A DNA stretch of 64,000 nucleotides from CAZQFS01 sp964592755. Its GTDB lineage: Bacteria > Hydrothermota > Tepidihabitantia > Tepidihabitantales > Tepidihabitantaceae. The stretch is from assembly GCA_964592755.1 (NCBI GenBank), contig CAZQFS010000002.1:3442-67441 (forward strand). The letters run 5' to 3'. Positions 26,979 to 35,216 of the stretch are shown one piece after another. A program made the position numbers and the translations under genes. Position 1 is the stretch's first letter. Each line of letters opens with the position of its first letter. Below the pieces are notes generated by a model. It did no database searches. It was not told the DNA's origin and saw only the letters and a program-made list of their open reading frames with translations.

Positions 26979-29888
26979 TTGAGACGAATCACTAGCTACG
27001 CGCTGTGCCTCGCGCTCGTGGCCGGTGCTGCGACGACGGCACTGGCGCGGTCGGCGACGACGCCGCCACCGGGCCAGCGGGTATACGACACCAAGTGGCT
27101 CAACATCAACAAGTGGCTCTGCCCGTTCTACAATGACGGGCGGTACGGTATCGATGTCAGTCGTCCGCCCGGACTGGCCGGCGGCTCCTGGCCCCAGCCA
27201 TACAAGAACCAGTACATCTTCGGCGCCGGGCTCTGGTTCGGCTCCTTGAAGCCGAACCCCAATATCGCGGGCAAGGTTGATACGCTGGTGACGTTCGGCT
27301 ACAACCCGAACTCGGGCGGCACCGAAATGACCCCGACGACCGTGGCCCACCTCGATGACGGCGCGAGCAACCCGGATGACAAAATCTACTGTTACCCGGG
27401 TGACTGGCCGCCGCAGCCGCGCTCGCGCTGGGAGACCGGCGATGCGCACCTCGACTCGCTGCTAATTCCGTACGAGAACTTCTCGCTGCAGGACATGTGG
27501 TGCGCCTACTCTGACGTCTCCCCGGAGAATCACATCTCGCCGGGCAAGCCGCAGATGATCGACATCTACCAGACGGTCTACGCCTGGAACTACCCGACCA
27601 ACCAGGACATTTTCTTCATCATCTACCAGGTGCGGAATTCCGGCACCGATACGCTGAAGAAGTGCTTCATGGGTGCGGTAATGGATGCCGACATCGGCGA
27701 CGCGACCGACGACATGGTCGGCCTGCTCGACAGCATTGATGTCCCAGGTGCCGGCATCGTCGCGAACGTCGGCTATGCCGGCGACTTCAACAACATCGAG
27801 AATGCCGGGCGCGACTGGGAAGAAGGTACACCCGGTGTCTTCGCCTACAAGTTCCTCGAAAGCCCGCTGCGGCCCGACAGCACGCCGCTGGGTATGACCG
27901 CGTTCAAGAAGTTCACCATCGATATCGACCCGGTGACCGACCCGGCCCAGTACCTGACCATGGCCGGATATGACTACCGGACCGGGGTCTACTCGCCCTA
28001 CGACTCAGTCGACCCGGTGTCCGCGGACAAGCGCTTCATCCAGTGCTCGGGTCCGTTTGACCTGGCGCCGGGCCAGGTCGCCAAGCTGGTGGTAGCGGGC
28101 ATCGCGGCAAGATACGGCGGACCGGGCCAGGCCTGGCCGGACCGCGGGCTCGATTCGCTGGTCCACCTCGGCAGGGTGGCGAACGCCGCCCAGTTCATCT
28201 ATGACCAGGGCTGGCTTCTGCCCGGGCCGCCGCTCTCGCCCAACCTAACCATGGTCCCGGGTGACAACCAGGTCCGACTCGTCTGGGACAATCTGCCAGA
28301 GGTGACCCCGGACCCGTACTGGGTCAAGGTCGCATCCGACACGACGAAAGTAGGCTCAGGCTGGGACCCGGTCTACCGTGGCTATGACTTCGAAGGCTAC
28401 ATCGTCTACAAGTCCGAAGACGGCAGTAACTGGCAGATTCTCGCCCAGTGTGACAAACGCGGCAATGGAGTCGAGGTTTCCTTTCCTCCGGGCGGGGACA
28501 GCACCCTGGCGGAAAGCCTCTGGATAAACGGTGACGATACGCTCGGCGTCTTCTATACCCTGCTCGACAGGAACGTGACCAACGGTTTCACCTACTATTA
28601 CTGCGTCACTGCCTACGACTGGAACTTCAGCACGACCGCCTGGGACACGACCGTCTATCCACCCCGGCCAACCGACTCGACCGCACTTGTGCTCCGTTCC
28701 GGCATCGTCTCCAGCTTCTATACCATCCCGCGCTGGGAGGCTTCCAACTACGTCGCGCCAGAGCCGACGGTCATCACCCTGCTGGGCGACAAGGAAAAAC
28801 CCGGCTTGAAGCCCGTGGCAACATCGGTCGTGCCGTTTCAGGTTACCGTCGATACCTACGAGCTGAGGTTTCTCGGGCCGGGCAACACCGGCGCGGACAA
28901 GAAGAGCCTTTACCAGTACTGGGTGCGCTGCGCGAGGAACGACAGCCTCGTTCTCGACACGGCCGGGTTCACCTACACGATGGACTCCAAGTACAACTTC
29001 TCCTTGCCGGTGTTCAATGGCTTGGTGGTCAACTGCAGCCTGAATGTGAAGACACCGTCGCGAGCGTTCGACACGATTATCGTCACGGCGGGCAGCTATC
29101 CGGCGGACAAGGTCGTGCCGAGCGGCATGTCGTCAATCGGGCTCTGGGCCTTTCGTGGGTCGGACTTTGAAATCGTCTGGCAGACCACACCCTACCTCTC
29201 GGCCAAGGTCTATGACCTGACCCACGGCCGCATAGAGGTCCCGTTCGGCCGGTTCAACAACACGCAACCGGCGACCAGACAATACGCGGACGGCTGGTGT
29301 TTTGTGGACCTGGCGGGCAGAAACCCGACCGACACGCTCAAGGGCAGCCTGTACCAGATGTTCATCTGCGGCGGGTACCTGAAACTCAATGGCGGCGACA
29401 GCATCGGTTCGAACCTGGCTCTGATTCGGGACGGTGACAAGTGGCTGGCACGCGGAGACCGGAGCAAGGGTTCGGCCCCATACCACAACGTCTACCAGGT
29501 TGTCACGACGCCCTACAAGTCGCTGACCGGCGCGGACACAACCATGGGCCTGAGCAAGGTAATCAAGGTCGTGCCCAACCCGTACATTGTGTTCGACGCC
29601 TGGGAAAAGACGACCGAGCAGCGGTACGTCAAGTTCACTCACCTGCCCAACGAGTGTACGATTCGTATCTACACGCTTGCCGGGGACCTGGTCAAGACGA
29701 TTCACCACCAGGACACACACACTCAGCCGCTCGACCAGGGCGGCACCGAGAACTGGGACTTCACCAACGAGTCGCCGGGCGCGGACCCGACCCGGGTCGC
29801 GGGCCAGCTCGTTGCTTCCGGGGTCTATGTCTATCACGTCGAGTCGCCGGTCGGTGAGGCGACGGGCAAGCTGGTCTTCATTCACTAA
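26979..29888 (+). CDS. Large secreted protein with FlgD/T9SS-type C-terminal domain
   Basis: A 969-residue protein from a TTG start right after GGAGGAG. Signal peptide 1-24 (ALCLALVAGAATTALA). Residues about 30-390 are a Tyr/Trp/Asn-rich beta region (YIFGAGLWFGSLKPNPN, DIFFIIYQVRNSGTDTLKK). Residues about 410-560 hold a fibronectin-like segment (NQVRLVWDNLPEV ... GYIVYKSEDGSNW). The last about 110 residues begin with KVIKVVPNPYIVFDAWE and end with GVYVYHVESPVGEATGKLVF, a FlgD-like/sorting Ig domain. No enzyme motif is visible. Proteins of this build beside TonB receptors are common in uncultured FCB-type genomes and have no known function. Confidence 0.72.
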   Translation: MRRITSYALCLALVAGAATTALARSATTPPPGQRVYDTKWLNINKWLCPFYNDGRYGIDVSRPPGLAGGSWPQPYKNQYIFGAGLWFGSLKPNPNIAGKVDTLVTFGYNPNSGGTEMTPTTVAHLDDGASNPDDKIYCYPGDWPPQPRSRWETGDAHLDSLLIPYENFSLQDMWCAYSDVSPENHISPGKPQMIDIYQTVYAWNYPTNQDIFFIIYQVRNSGTDTLKKCFMGAVMDADIGDATDDMVGLLDSIDVPGAGIVANVGYAGDFNNIENAGRDWEEGTPGVFAYKFLESPLRPDSTPLGMTAFKKFTIDIDPVTDPAQYLTMAGYDYRTGVYSPYDSVDPVSADKRFIQCSGPFDLAPGQVAKLVVAGIAARYGGPGQAWPDRGLDSLVHLGRVANAAQFIYDQGWLLPGPPLSPNLTMVPGDNQVRLVWDNLPEVTPDPYWVKVASDTTKVGSGWDPVYRGYDFEGYIVYKSEDGSNWQILAQCDKRGNGVEVSFPPGGDSTLAESLWINGDDTLGVFYTLLDRNVTNGFTYYYCVTAYDWNFSTTAWDTTVYPPRPTDSTALVLRSGIVSSFYTIPRWEASNYVAPEPTVITLLGDKEKPGLKPVATSVVPFQVTVDTYELRFLGPGNTGADKKSLYQYWVRCARNDSLVLDTAGFTYTMDSKYNFSLPVFNGLVVNCSLNVKTPSRAFDTIIVTAGSYPADKVVPSGMSSIGLWAFRGSDFEIVWQTTPYLSAKVYDLTHGRIEVPFGRFNNTQPATRQYADGWCFVDLAGRNPTDTLKGSLYQMFICGGYLKLNGGDSIGSNLALIRDGDKWLARGDRSKGSAPYHNVYQVVTTPYKSLTGADTTMGLSKVIKVVPNPYIVFDAWEKTTEQRYVKFTHLPNECTIRIYTLAGDLVKTIHHQDTHTQPLDQGGTENWDFTNESPGADPTRVAGQLVASGVYVYHVESPVGEATGKLVFIH

Positions 29889-29899
29889 AGGAGGCAGCG

Positions 29900-30961
29900 A
29901 TGAAAACTACCAATGACCATATCCAAATGAACCGATTCCTTGCGGTCCTGGTATGCCTCGCGCTCCTGACCCCGGCCTGGGGCGCGTTCTCCAAGGTCGG
30001 CACGACCGGCGCCTCGTTCCTGAAGATTGGCGTGGGTCGGGCAACCGGGATGGGTGATGCGTTCGTCGCGATTGCCGACGACGCCTCTGCCTGTTACTTC
30101 AACCCCGCGGGCCTGGCCCGGGTCAGCCGGCAGATTCAGCTCAATCACGTCAACTGGATTGCCGACATCAACCACGACCACCTCGTTGCGGTGCTGCCCG
30201 TAGCCAGCCTGGGAACCATCGCCTTCAGCGCCACGGCCCTGACCATGGGCGACATGGAGCAGACCACTATCGACAATCCGAACACCCGGGTCCGGGAGGA
30301 CGAAGGCACCGGGCTCTTTTTCGGCGCGGCCGACTTTGCGGTCTGCGCCAGCTACGCCCGAATCATCACCGACAAGCTCTCGTTCGGGCTGTCGGCCAAG
30401 GGCGTCACGCAGACGGTCTGGGACATGTCCGCCTCGGCCCTGGGCGTGGACTTGGGTCTTCACTACAACACCGGGTTCCGGTCTCTGCGCATCGGCGCCG
30501 CGGTCACCAACTACGGCACCCAGCTCAGCTTCACCGGGCGCCAGCTCGACTACTCGTTCTTCTGGACCGACTCCGGGCCCTCAAGCATCCAGGGCAGCTA
30601 CAAGACCACGCCGGTGGGTCTGCCCACCAGCTTCCGGTTCGGCATCGCCTACGACATCCTGGAAGGTCCGGACAGCCGCCTGACAAGCGCGGTTGACATC
30701 ACGCACCCGTCGGACATCAACGAGACGGTGAACTTCGGGCTCGAGTATGCGTACCGCGGGTTCTTCTCGCTGCGCGGCGGGTATATTCTCAACGCCGACA
30801 CCAAGTACCAGGATGGGGTCGGCTGGCTGACCGGGTTGTCCACCGGCGTCGGTGTCCGGGCAGACCCGGCGGCCGGGCTCAAACTCGGTCTCGACTACAC
30901 CTTCCGCTATCTGCAATGGCTGAAGCCAACCCACCGGCTGGCACTGACCGTTGGTTTTTAG
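29900..30961 (+). CDS. PorV/PorQ-type outer-membrane barrel protein
   Basis: A 353-residue protein with a signal peptide and the opening motif of the PorV/UPF0164 group: ASFLKIGVGRATGMGDAFVA followed by ADDASACYFNPAGLARVSR. Beta-strand repeats with alternating aromatic residues run to the final Phe (RLALTVGF). In type IX secretion PorV shuttles cargo bearing the C-terminal sorting signal from the translocon to the attachment complex. Its place between two tail-bearing secreted proteins supports such a role here, though no PorU, SprA or PorK-N gene is in the window. Confidence 0.82.
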   Translation: MKTTNDHIQMNRFLAVLVCLALLTPAWGAFSKVGTTGASFLKIGVGRATGMGDAFVAIADDASACYFNPAGLARVSRQIQLNHVNWIADINHDHLVAVLPVASLGTIAFSATALTMGDMEQTTIDNPNTRVREDEGTGLFFGAADFAVCASYARIITDKLSFGLSAKGVTQTVWDMSASALGVDLGLHYNTGFRSLRIGAAVTNYGTQLSFTGRQLDYSFFWTDSGPSSIQGSYKTTPVGLPTSFRFGIAYDILEGPDSRLTSAVDITHPSDINETVNFGLEYAYRGFFSLRGGYILNADTKYQDGVGWLTGLSTGVGVRADPAAGLKLGLDYTFRYLQWLKPTHRLALTVGF

Positions 30962-33101
30962 TCTGAGGTCAATCAGAACTGCAGGGGCACGGCTTGCCGT
31001 GCCCCTGCTGCTGCTTGTCAGCCGGGTCGGCGCGGCCCAGTGGACCGTGGCCGTTTACATGGCGGCTGACAACGGTCTTGCCGACCAGTCCTACGCCGAC
31101 CTGGCCGAGATGATGCAGGTCGGTTCTTCGACCGAGCTGAACCTCGTAGTTCAGGTTGACCGGCCGGCCCGTGACACCAATCCAGGCTGTCGCCGCTACC
31201 TGATTCGGAAGGGCCGGCTTGAGTTACTGGAACAGGTCGGAGAGGTAGACATGGCAGACACGCTTACGCTGGTTCGGTTCGGACGATTTGTCCGGGACCG
31301 GTATCCGGCCCGGAACTACTGCCTTGTCCTCTGGGACCACGGCAGCGGCTGGTCAGAGGGCTACGGCCCGCGCCGGGCGATTTTCATTGACGAGTCGCAC
31401 GGTCACATGATGGGTGTGGCGGGCGGCGAACTGGCCGCCGGTGTTGCCGGGTTCAGGCGCGAACTGGGCAGTAAGGTCGAGGCGGTCGTATTTGATGCCT
31501 GCCTGATGGGTATGACTGAGGTCGCGGCGGAATTAGGTGCTCACGCCAACTACCTGCTCGCCTCAGAAGGTGCGGTCGTCTGGGACGGGCTTGACTACTG
31601 CAGCCTGACTACGCACGTTGCCGGTGGCGGAACGCTGCCGGAACGGCTCAGCCGGGTCTGCGCTGACTACGTCGCCGCCTATCCGGACGACTACGTCTGC
31701 CTGTCCGCGCTCGACCTGAGCAAGTTGAACTCGGCCCTGCCTGTGCTCGCGCGCTGTCTCGGCGGGCTCGCCACCCACGACTCATCGTTCCGAGCGCATC
31801 TGCGGCAGGTGCGGTCAGAAGTCCAGACATTCGCTCCGGTGCTGACCCGGCCTCCCTGCCGGACCGATGACCAGGTGGACCTCATCCACTTCTTCGAACT
31901 CCTGCCCGGCGCTGACTCGCTAGTCAGAACGCTCAAGCGGGTCGTGGTGGCCAGTGCCGCTTCAGAGAGCCTGCCCCATGCGCAGGGTCTGGCGGTGTGG
32001 TTTCCTGACGGCTACCTCGGGTTCAAGAACTCGGCTCGCTCGTACCAGAAGCTTGAGTTCGCCGACACTGTGCCGTGGCCCCAGTTTCTAAACAGCTTCT
32101 TCGGCCGGGACGACGTCAAGCCGTCCCAGCCGGTGCTGGCTGAGCCGCGGCCGGGACGACGCGGCGATGTTCGCCTGTACTGGAGCCGGTCAGAAGACCT
32201 GGCCCCGGTCAGCTACGACCTGTTTGAGCTTACCGGTCCGTCCGAGGTTCTGGTCGAGAACGGCGAGAGCCTCGGGCGCTGGAGCAATTCGGGCTGGACA
32301 CTGAGCTCGGGTCAGGCCCGGTCCGGCTCCTACTCCTTCTACTCGGGGGCAGGTGCAAACCTCGACAACCGAATCACGACGGCGGAGCCGCTGGAGCTGA
32401 GCTCCGGCGGGCTTCTTTCTCTGTATGCCTGGTATGCGACCGAGGAGACGCAGGACAGTCTGGGGGGCATGGTCCGCGATGTGTGTTACGTTGAATGGTC
32501 TGCCGATTGCGCTGACTGGCAGGTGCTCGACTCGTTCTATGGCTCTCAGCGCGCGTGGCACGAACTCCGCATCGTCCTGCCGGTAACCAGCAGCCTGTAT
32601 CTGCGCTTCTGCTACCGCACCAACGCCACCAATCACGGAACCGGAGTGTACCTCGACGACATCAAGGTCTACCGGTTTGACACGTTCCGGCAAGTCACGG
32701 CCACGGCTGAAACCACGGCCTATGTGTTCAACCGGCCGCGCGATACGACCGGATACTGCTACCTGGTGACCGCACGTGACTCTTTCGGCAACGTCTCGAT
32801 GGCGAGCCAGTTCTCCGAGGTCGTTCCAGTCAGGAAGTGGGCCGAGCCCTATACCCGGCCGGCCCCATTCGACGGGCCGTGCAAGCTCGTGCTCGACTTC
32901 CCGGCCGGTGAGGTGGTGGACGTGTCAATCTACACCCTGTCTGGGACGCTCGTGCGTCGGTTCCGGGGCATCACGGAGAAGACCCTGGACTGGGACGGGT
33001 GCAACCAGTCGGGCAAACCCCTGGCCGACGGGGCCTACATCGTTGCCGTCCGGGGCAAAGGCTTCCGCACCATCGGCAAGATAGCGCGCGCCGGCCGGTA
33101 G
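30951..33101 (+). CDS. Secreted C11 (clostripain-like) cysteine peptidase
   Basis: Numbered from TTG 30951. The signal peptide ends at GAA/QWT. Residues 31-400 are a C11 domain: TVAVYMAADNGLADQSYADL, catalytic His130 in CLVLWDHGSGWSEG and Cys184 in AVVFDACLMGMTEVA. A jelly-roll/adhesion-like module follows (VLVENGESLGRWSNSGW ... VYLDDIKVYRF), then a FlgD-type tail (VDVSIYTLSGTLVRRFRG ... GAYIVAVRGKGF). The first residues overlap porV by 11 bases; CTG 30963, just past the porV stop, would give a cleaner signal peptide (RSIRTAGARLAVPLLLLV). A 13-bp perfect hairpin lies in the signal-peptide codons. Clostripains cut after Arg. Confidence 0.88.
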   Translation: MVFSLRSIRTAGARLAVPLLLLVSRVGAAQWTVAVYMAADNGLADQSYADLAEMMQVGSSTELNLVVQVDRPARDTNPGCRRYLIRKGRLELLEQVGEVDMADTLTLVRFGRFVRDRYPARNYCLVLWDHGSGWSEGYGPRRAIFIDESHGHMMGVAGGELAAGVAGFRRELGSKVEAVVFDACLMGMTEVAAELGAHANYLLASEGAVVWDGLDYCSLTTHVAGGGTLPERLSRVCADYVAAYPDDYVCLSALDLSKLNSALPVLARCLGGLATHDSSFRAHLRQVRSEVQTFAPVLTRPPCRTDDQVDLIHFFELLPGADSLVRTLKRVVVASAASESLPHAQGLAVWFPDGYLGFKNSARSYQKLEFADTVPWPQFLNSFFGRDDVKPSQPVLAEPRPGRRGDVRLYWSRSEDLAPVSYDLFELTGPSEVLVENGESLGRWSNSGWTLSSGQARSGSYSFYSGAGANLDNRITTAEPLELSSGGLLSLYAWYATEETQDSLGGMVRDVCYVEWSADCADWQVLDSFYGSQRAWHELRIVLPVTSSLYLRFCYRTNATNHGTGVYLDDIKVYRFDTFRQVTATAETTAYVFNRPRDTTGYCYLVTARDSFGNVSMASQFSEVVPVRKWAEPYTRPAPFDGPCKLVLDFPAGEVVDVSIYTLSGTLVRRFRGITEKTLDWDGCNQSGKPLADGAYIVAVRGKGFRTIGKIARAGR
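30981..31008 (+). promoter_or_regulatory. Perfect 28-base palindrome in the C11 signal-peptide codons
   Basis: GCAGGGGCACGGC (30981-30993), TT, GCCGTGCCCCTGC (30996-31008): 13 bp without mismatch, starting 20 bases after the porV stop. No T tract follows. It may lower read-through or translation of the peptidase relative to porV. Confidence 0.55.
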
Positions 33102-33118
33102 CCGACCGCATAACGGAC

Positions 33119-33144
33119 AAAGCCCCGGCTTCGGCCGGGGCTTT
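33119..33144. terminator. Bidirectional terminator
   Basis: AAAGCCCCGGC (33119-33129), loop TTCG, GCCGGGGCTTT (33134-33144): an 11-bp stem with A/T flanks on both sides, between the convergent stops at 33101 and 33161. Confidence 0.9.
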
Positions 33145-33160
33145 GTAGTCGAACCAGGGA

Positions 33161-33985
33161 CTAGTGCTGAATCAGCCGCAGACCCTTGACCGCCTGGTAC
33201 CAGGACTTTGTCTGGACCGTGCCCGAGCCAAGGTTCTTGCTGTCCAAGTGGATGAGCGCGTAGTAGCCGTCGGCCGTGTACACCGCCATCAGGAACGGAG
33301 TCTGGTCAATCTCCTGATACTGCGCGTAGGTCGTGGTCGAGTGCACCGGCAGCGGGTCGTTCTCAGAACCCGTCACCTTGGCGATGGCGTTGACCCGCCA
33401 GGCAGCATCCGGCACAACGCCGGTTGCGCCAGGGTCGCTGCCACGAGCGATATCCGGGCTGGCAATCGAGTACTCCGGGCCGGCAAAGCCGGTCGCAAAG
33501 TCGGTGAGGTAGATGTCAATCGAAGCGGCGTTGGCCGCCTGGGTCATCGAGTAGGTTGTGGCCGTGCCCGCGGTCTTGGCCCAGCCGTAGCCTGAGTTGC
33601 CCGAGGCGTTCAGCTCGGAAAGCGAGGTTGCGGCATTGGCAATCGGCGCGCTGGAAGGGGCGCTGGCCGCCGCATACTCGGTGCTGCCGAACATAGCGAC
33701 GACTTTGTACGCGCCGGTCTTGCCTGCCGGGTCGTGAGTTGCCGAGGTCGTGGTCACGGTGTCGAACGGCACGTACGTGGTGGTGCCGGTCTCCATGAAG
33801 GAGACGATGTACTTGTCCGGGGTTCCTTCGGCCGGTGCGGTCCATGAAACCTTGACCGTGGCGTCGGTGGCCGCCTCGAGCTTCACGTCGGTCGGCTCGC
33901 TGCCGGTTAATTCGGTGCAGCGGACCAGCATCAGCGCGGTTACCGCGAAGATGCAGACCGCGGCTACTGCGAGAATCCTCTTCAT
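33161..33985 (-). CDS. Lipoprotein with fibronectin type III-like domain
   Basis: A 274-residue protein. Signal peptide and lipobox-like ALMLVRCTEL (Cys23). Residues about 30-110 form an FnIII-like domain (VKLEAATDATVKVSWTAPAE, DKYIVSFMETG, AYKVVAMFGS). The remainder is a Thr/Ala/Ser-rich beta domain with no known motif, ending YQAVKGLRLIQH. It is probably surface-anchored. The gene lies downstream of the small coiled-coil lipoprotein on the same strand and may be co-transcribed. Function unknown. Confidence 0.75.
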   Translation of the reverse strand: MKRILAVAAVCIFAVTALMLVRCTELTGSEPTDVKLEAATDATVKVSWTAPAEGTPDKYIVSFMETGTTTYVPFDTVTTTSATHDPAGKTGAYKVVAMFGSTEYAAASAPSSAPIANAATSLSELNASGNSGYGWAKTAGTATTYSMTQAANAASIDIYLTDFATGFAGPEYSIASPDIARGSDPGATGVVPDAAWRVNAIAKVTGSENDPLPVHSTTTYAQYQEIDQTPFLMAVYTADGYYALIHLDSKNLGSGTVQTKSWYQAVKGLRLIQH

Positions 33986-34016
33986 ATATCTGACTCCTGT
34001 TTCTCTCTGGGTTTTG

Positions 34017-34301
34017 CTACCGGCCGACCTTGGGTGGTTTGCCGGTCGGCGCCTTGGGCGTCGGTGCCGGGGTGGTTCCCTTTGTTCCCTTGGCCGCCGG
34101 GGTCTTGGCCGACATGTCGGCGATTACCTTGGCCAGGGAATCACACTCAGCGGTCTTCTTGGCCAGGTCCATCTTGGCCTGGTCCAGTTCCTGAGTCAGT
34201 TTGTCAACCTGACCCTGGAGCTCAGTCACCTTCTTGGTGTCCTGGCATCCGATGACGAATACTACAGAGAGTATCGCCAGCGCGGCTACGAGTTTTCTCA
34301 C
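34017..34301 (-). CDS. Small coiled-coil lipoprotein (Lpp-like)
   Basis: 94 residues with an excellent ribosome site (AAAGGAGG). Lipobox VVFVIGCQ (Cys19), then a heptad coiled coil (VTELQGQVDKLTQELDQAKM and on to residue about 60) and a Lys/Pro/Thr-rich tail (TTPAPTPKAPTGKPPKVGR). The build is that of Braun-type or spacer lipoproteins, with a basic tail that could contact the wall. It is not clearly homologous to E. coli Lpp. Confidence 0.8.
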   Translation of the reverse strand: MRKLVAALAILSVVFVIGCQDTKKVTELQGQVDKLTQELDQAKMDLAKKTAECDSLAKVIADMSAKTPAAKGTKGTTPAPTPKAPTGKPPKVGR

Positions 34302-34394
34302 ATTTTCCTCCTTTTGGCGTGCTGTGAGGTCTTATTGCTGCTTCTGCCGCAACGGCCAGCCGCTTCCCAGCCGTCGCAGCACTATTTCTCTCCA

Positions 34395-35066
34395 TTAGAC
34401 ACCGTTACAGACCCGGTGCCATACGGGCATAATTCTAGGCCCGGCCGACCACGTGTCAAGCACGTGGCCCGACAGCGTGTACGCCATGGTCAGGCCCTGG
34501 GTTCGGGCCACGCCGGTTGAACCTACGCTGCGAACCAGCGGGCCTTTACGCCTATCTACCGGCCGGCCACGGTCTTTCTTCCGCTCCGGTTCACCCAGCC
34601 GCAGGTGCGGCCCGAGCAGATTCAGACCCTTGCGCCTTATTCCCTCGGTCAGGACGCTGGCACCAACCGGAACCCGGGCCTGGGGCGAGGCGAGAATGCA
34701 GCCGGTGACAATGACCCAGACAAGCAGGAGTCCTTTAACCAGACCCAAACCGGCTCCGAGCAAACGGTCGAACCAGCCGAGCGGGGTCAGATGCGTGAGC
34801 CAGCTTAAGAGTTCGCCGACTGCGCTCGCCGCGGCCGCGACAGCGAGTAATGTCAGAACATGGCCCAGGAACAACGCCCAGCGATGGTCGCGCACCAGGT
34901 GCTGCGCCAGGAACCAGTGTCCAACCGCCGTACCATAGCGCCAGGCCAGATACCCACCAAGGATGATGCCGGCAATCCCGGCAAGGTCTCTCACCAGGCC
35001 CCGCAGCGCCCCGAGCAGTACGAAGCAGGCGAGCAGCGTCAGGGTGATGCCGTCAACAAGGGTCAT
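34395..35066 (-). CDS. cvpA: CvpA-family membrane protein
   Basis: A 223-residue protein with four predicted helices: VDGITLTLLACFVLLGALRG at the N-terminus (the CvpA opening motif), LAGIAGIILGGYLAWRYG, FLGHVLTLLAVAAAASAVG and GLGLVKGLLLVWVIVTGCIL. CvpA proteins affect envelope permeability and colicin V export. The C-terminal about 70 residues are soluble and basic, longer than in many homologues. It is divergent from the BioF-like gene. Confidence 0.82.
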   Translation of the reverse strand: MTLVDGITLTLLACFVLLGALRGLVRDLAGIAGIILGGYLAWRYGTAVGHWFLAQHLVRDHRWALFLGHVLTLLAVAAAASAVGELLSWLTHLTPLGWFDRLLGAGLGLVKGLLLVWVIVTGCILASPQARVPVGASVLTEGIRRKGLNLLGPHLRLGEPERKKDRGRPVDRRKGPLVRSVGSTGVARTQGLTMAYTLSGHVLDTWSAGPRIMPVWHRVCNGV

Positions 35067-35109
35067 GGCCGTGTTCGGGCCGGTGGCGGACAGGTGGGGT
35101 CACGGCTCA

Positions 35110-35137
35110 AAGATACGCCCGACTGCTGACTTGTCAA
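35110..35137 (-). promoter_or_regulatory. Promoter of cvpA
   Basis: On the minus strand TTGACA (35132-35137), 16-base spacer, TATCTT (35110-35115); start codon at 35066. Confidence 0.55.
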
Positions 35138-35150
35138 TCTGCGCCCGTTC

Positions 35151-35179
35151 TTGCCCACCGAGATAAGGCCCGGTATAAT
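35151..35179 (+). promoter_or_regulatory. Promoter of the BioF-like gene
   Basis: TTGCCC (35151-35156), 17-base spacer, perfect TATAAT (35174-35179). It sits on top of the only upstream in-frame TTG, which rules out that TTG as the start. Confidence 0.6.
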
Positions 35180-35216
35180 CCGGCCACAATGCACCTCGCC
35201 ACGAGACGGAGTCAAA

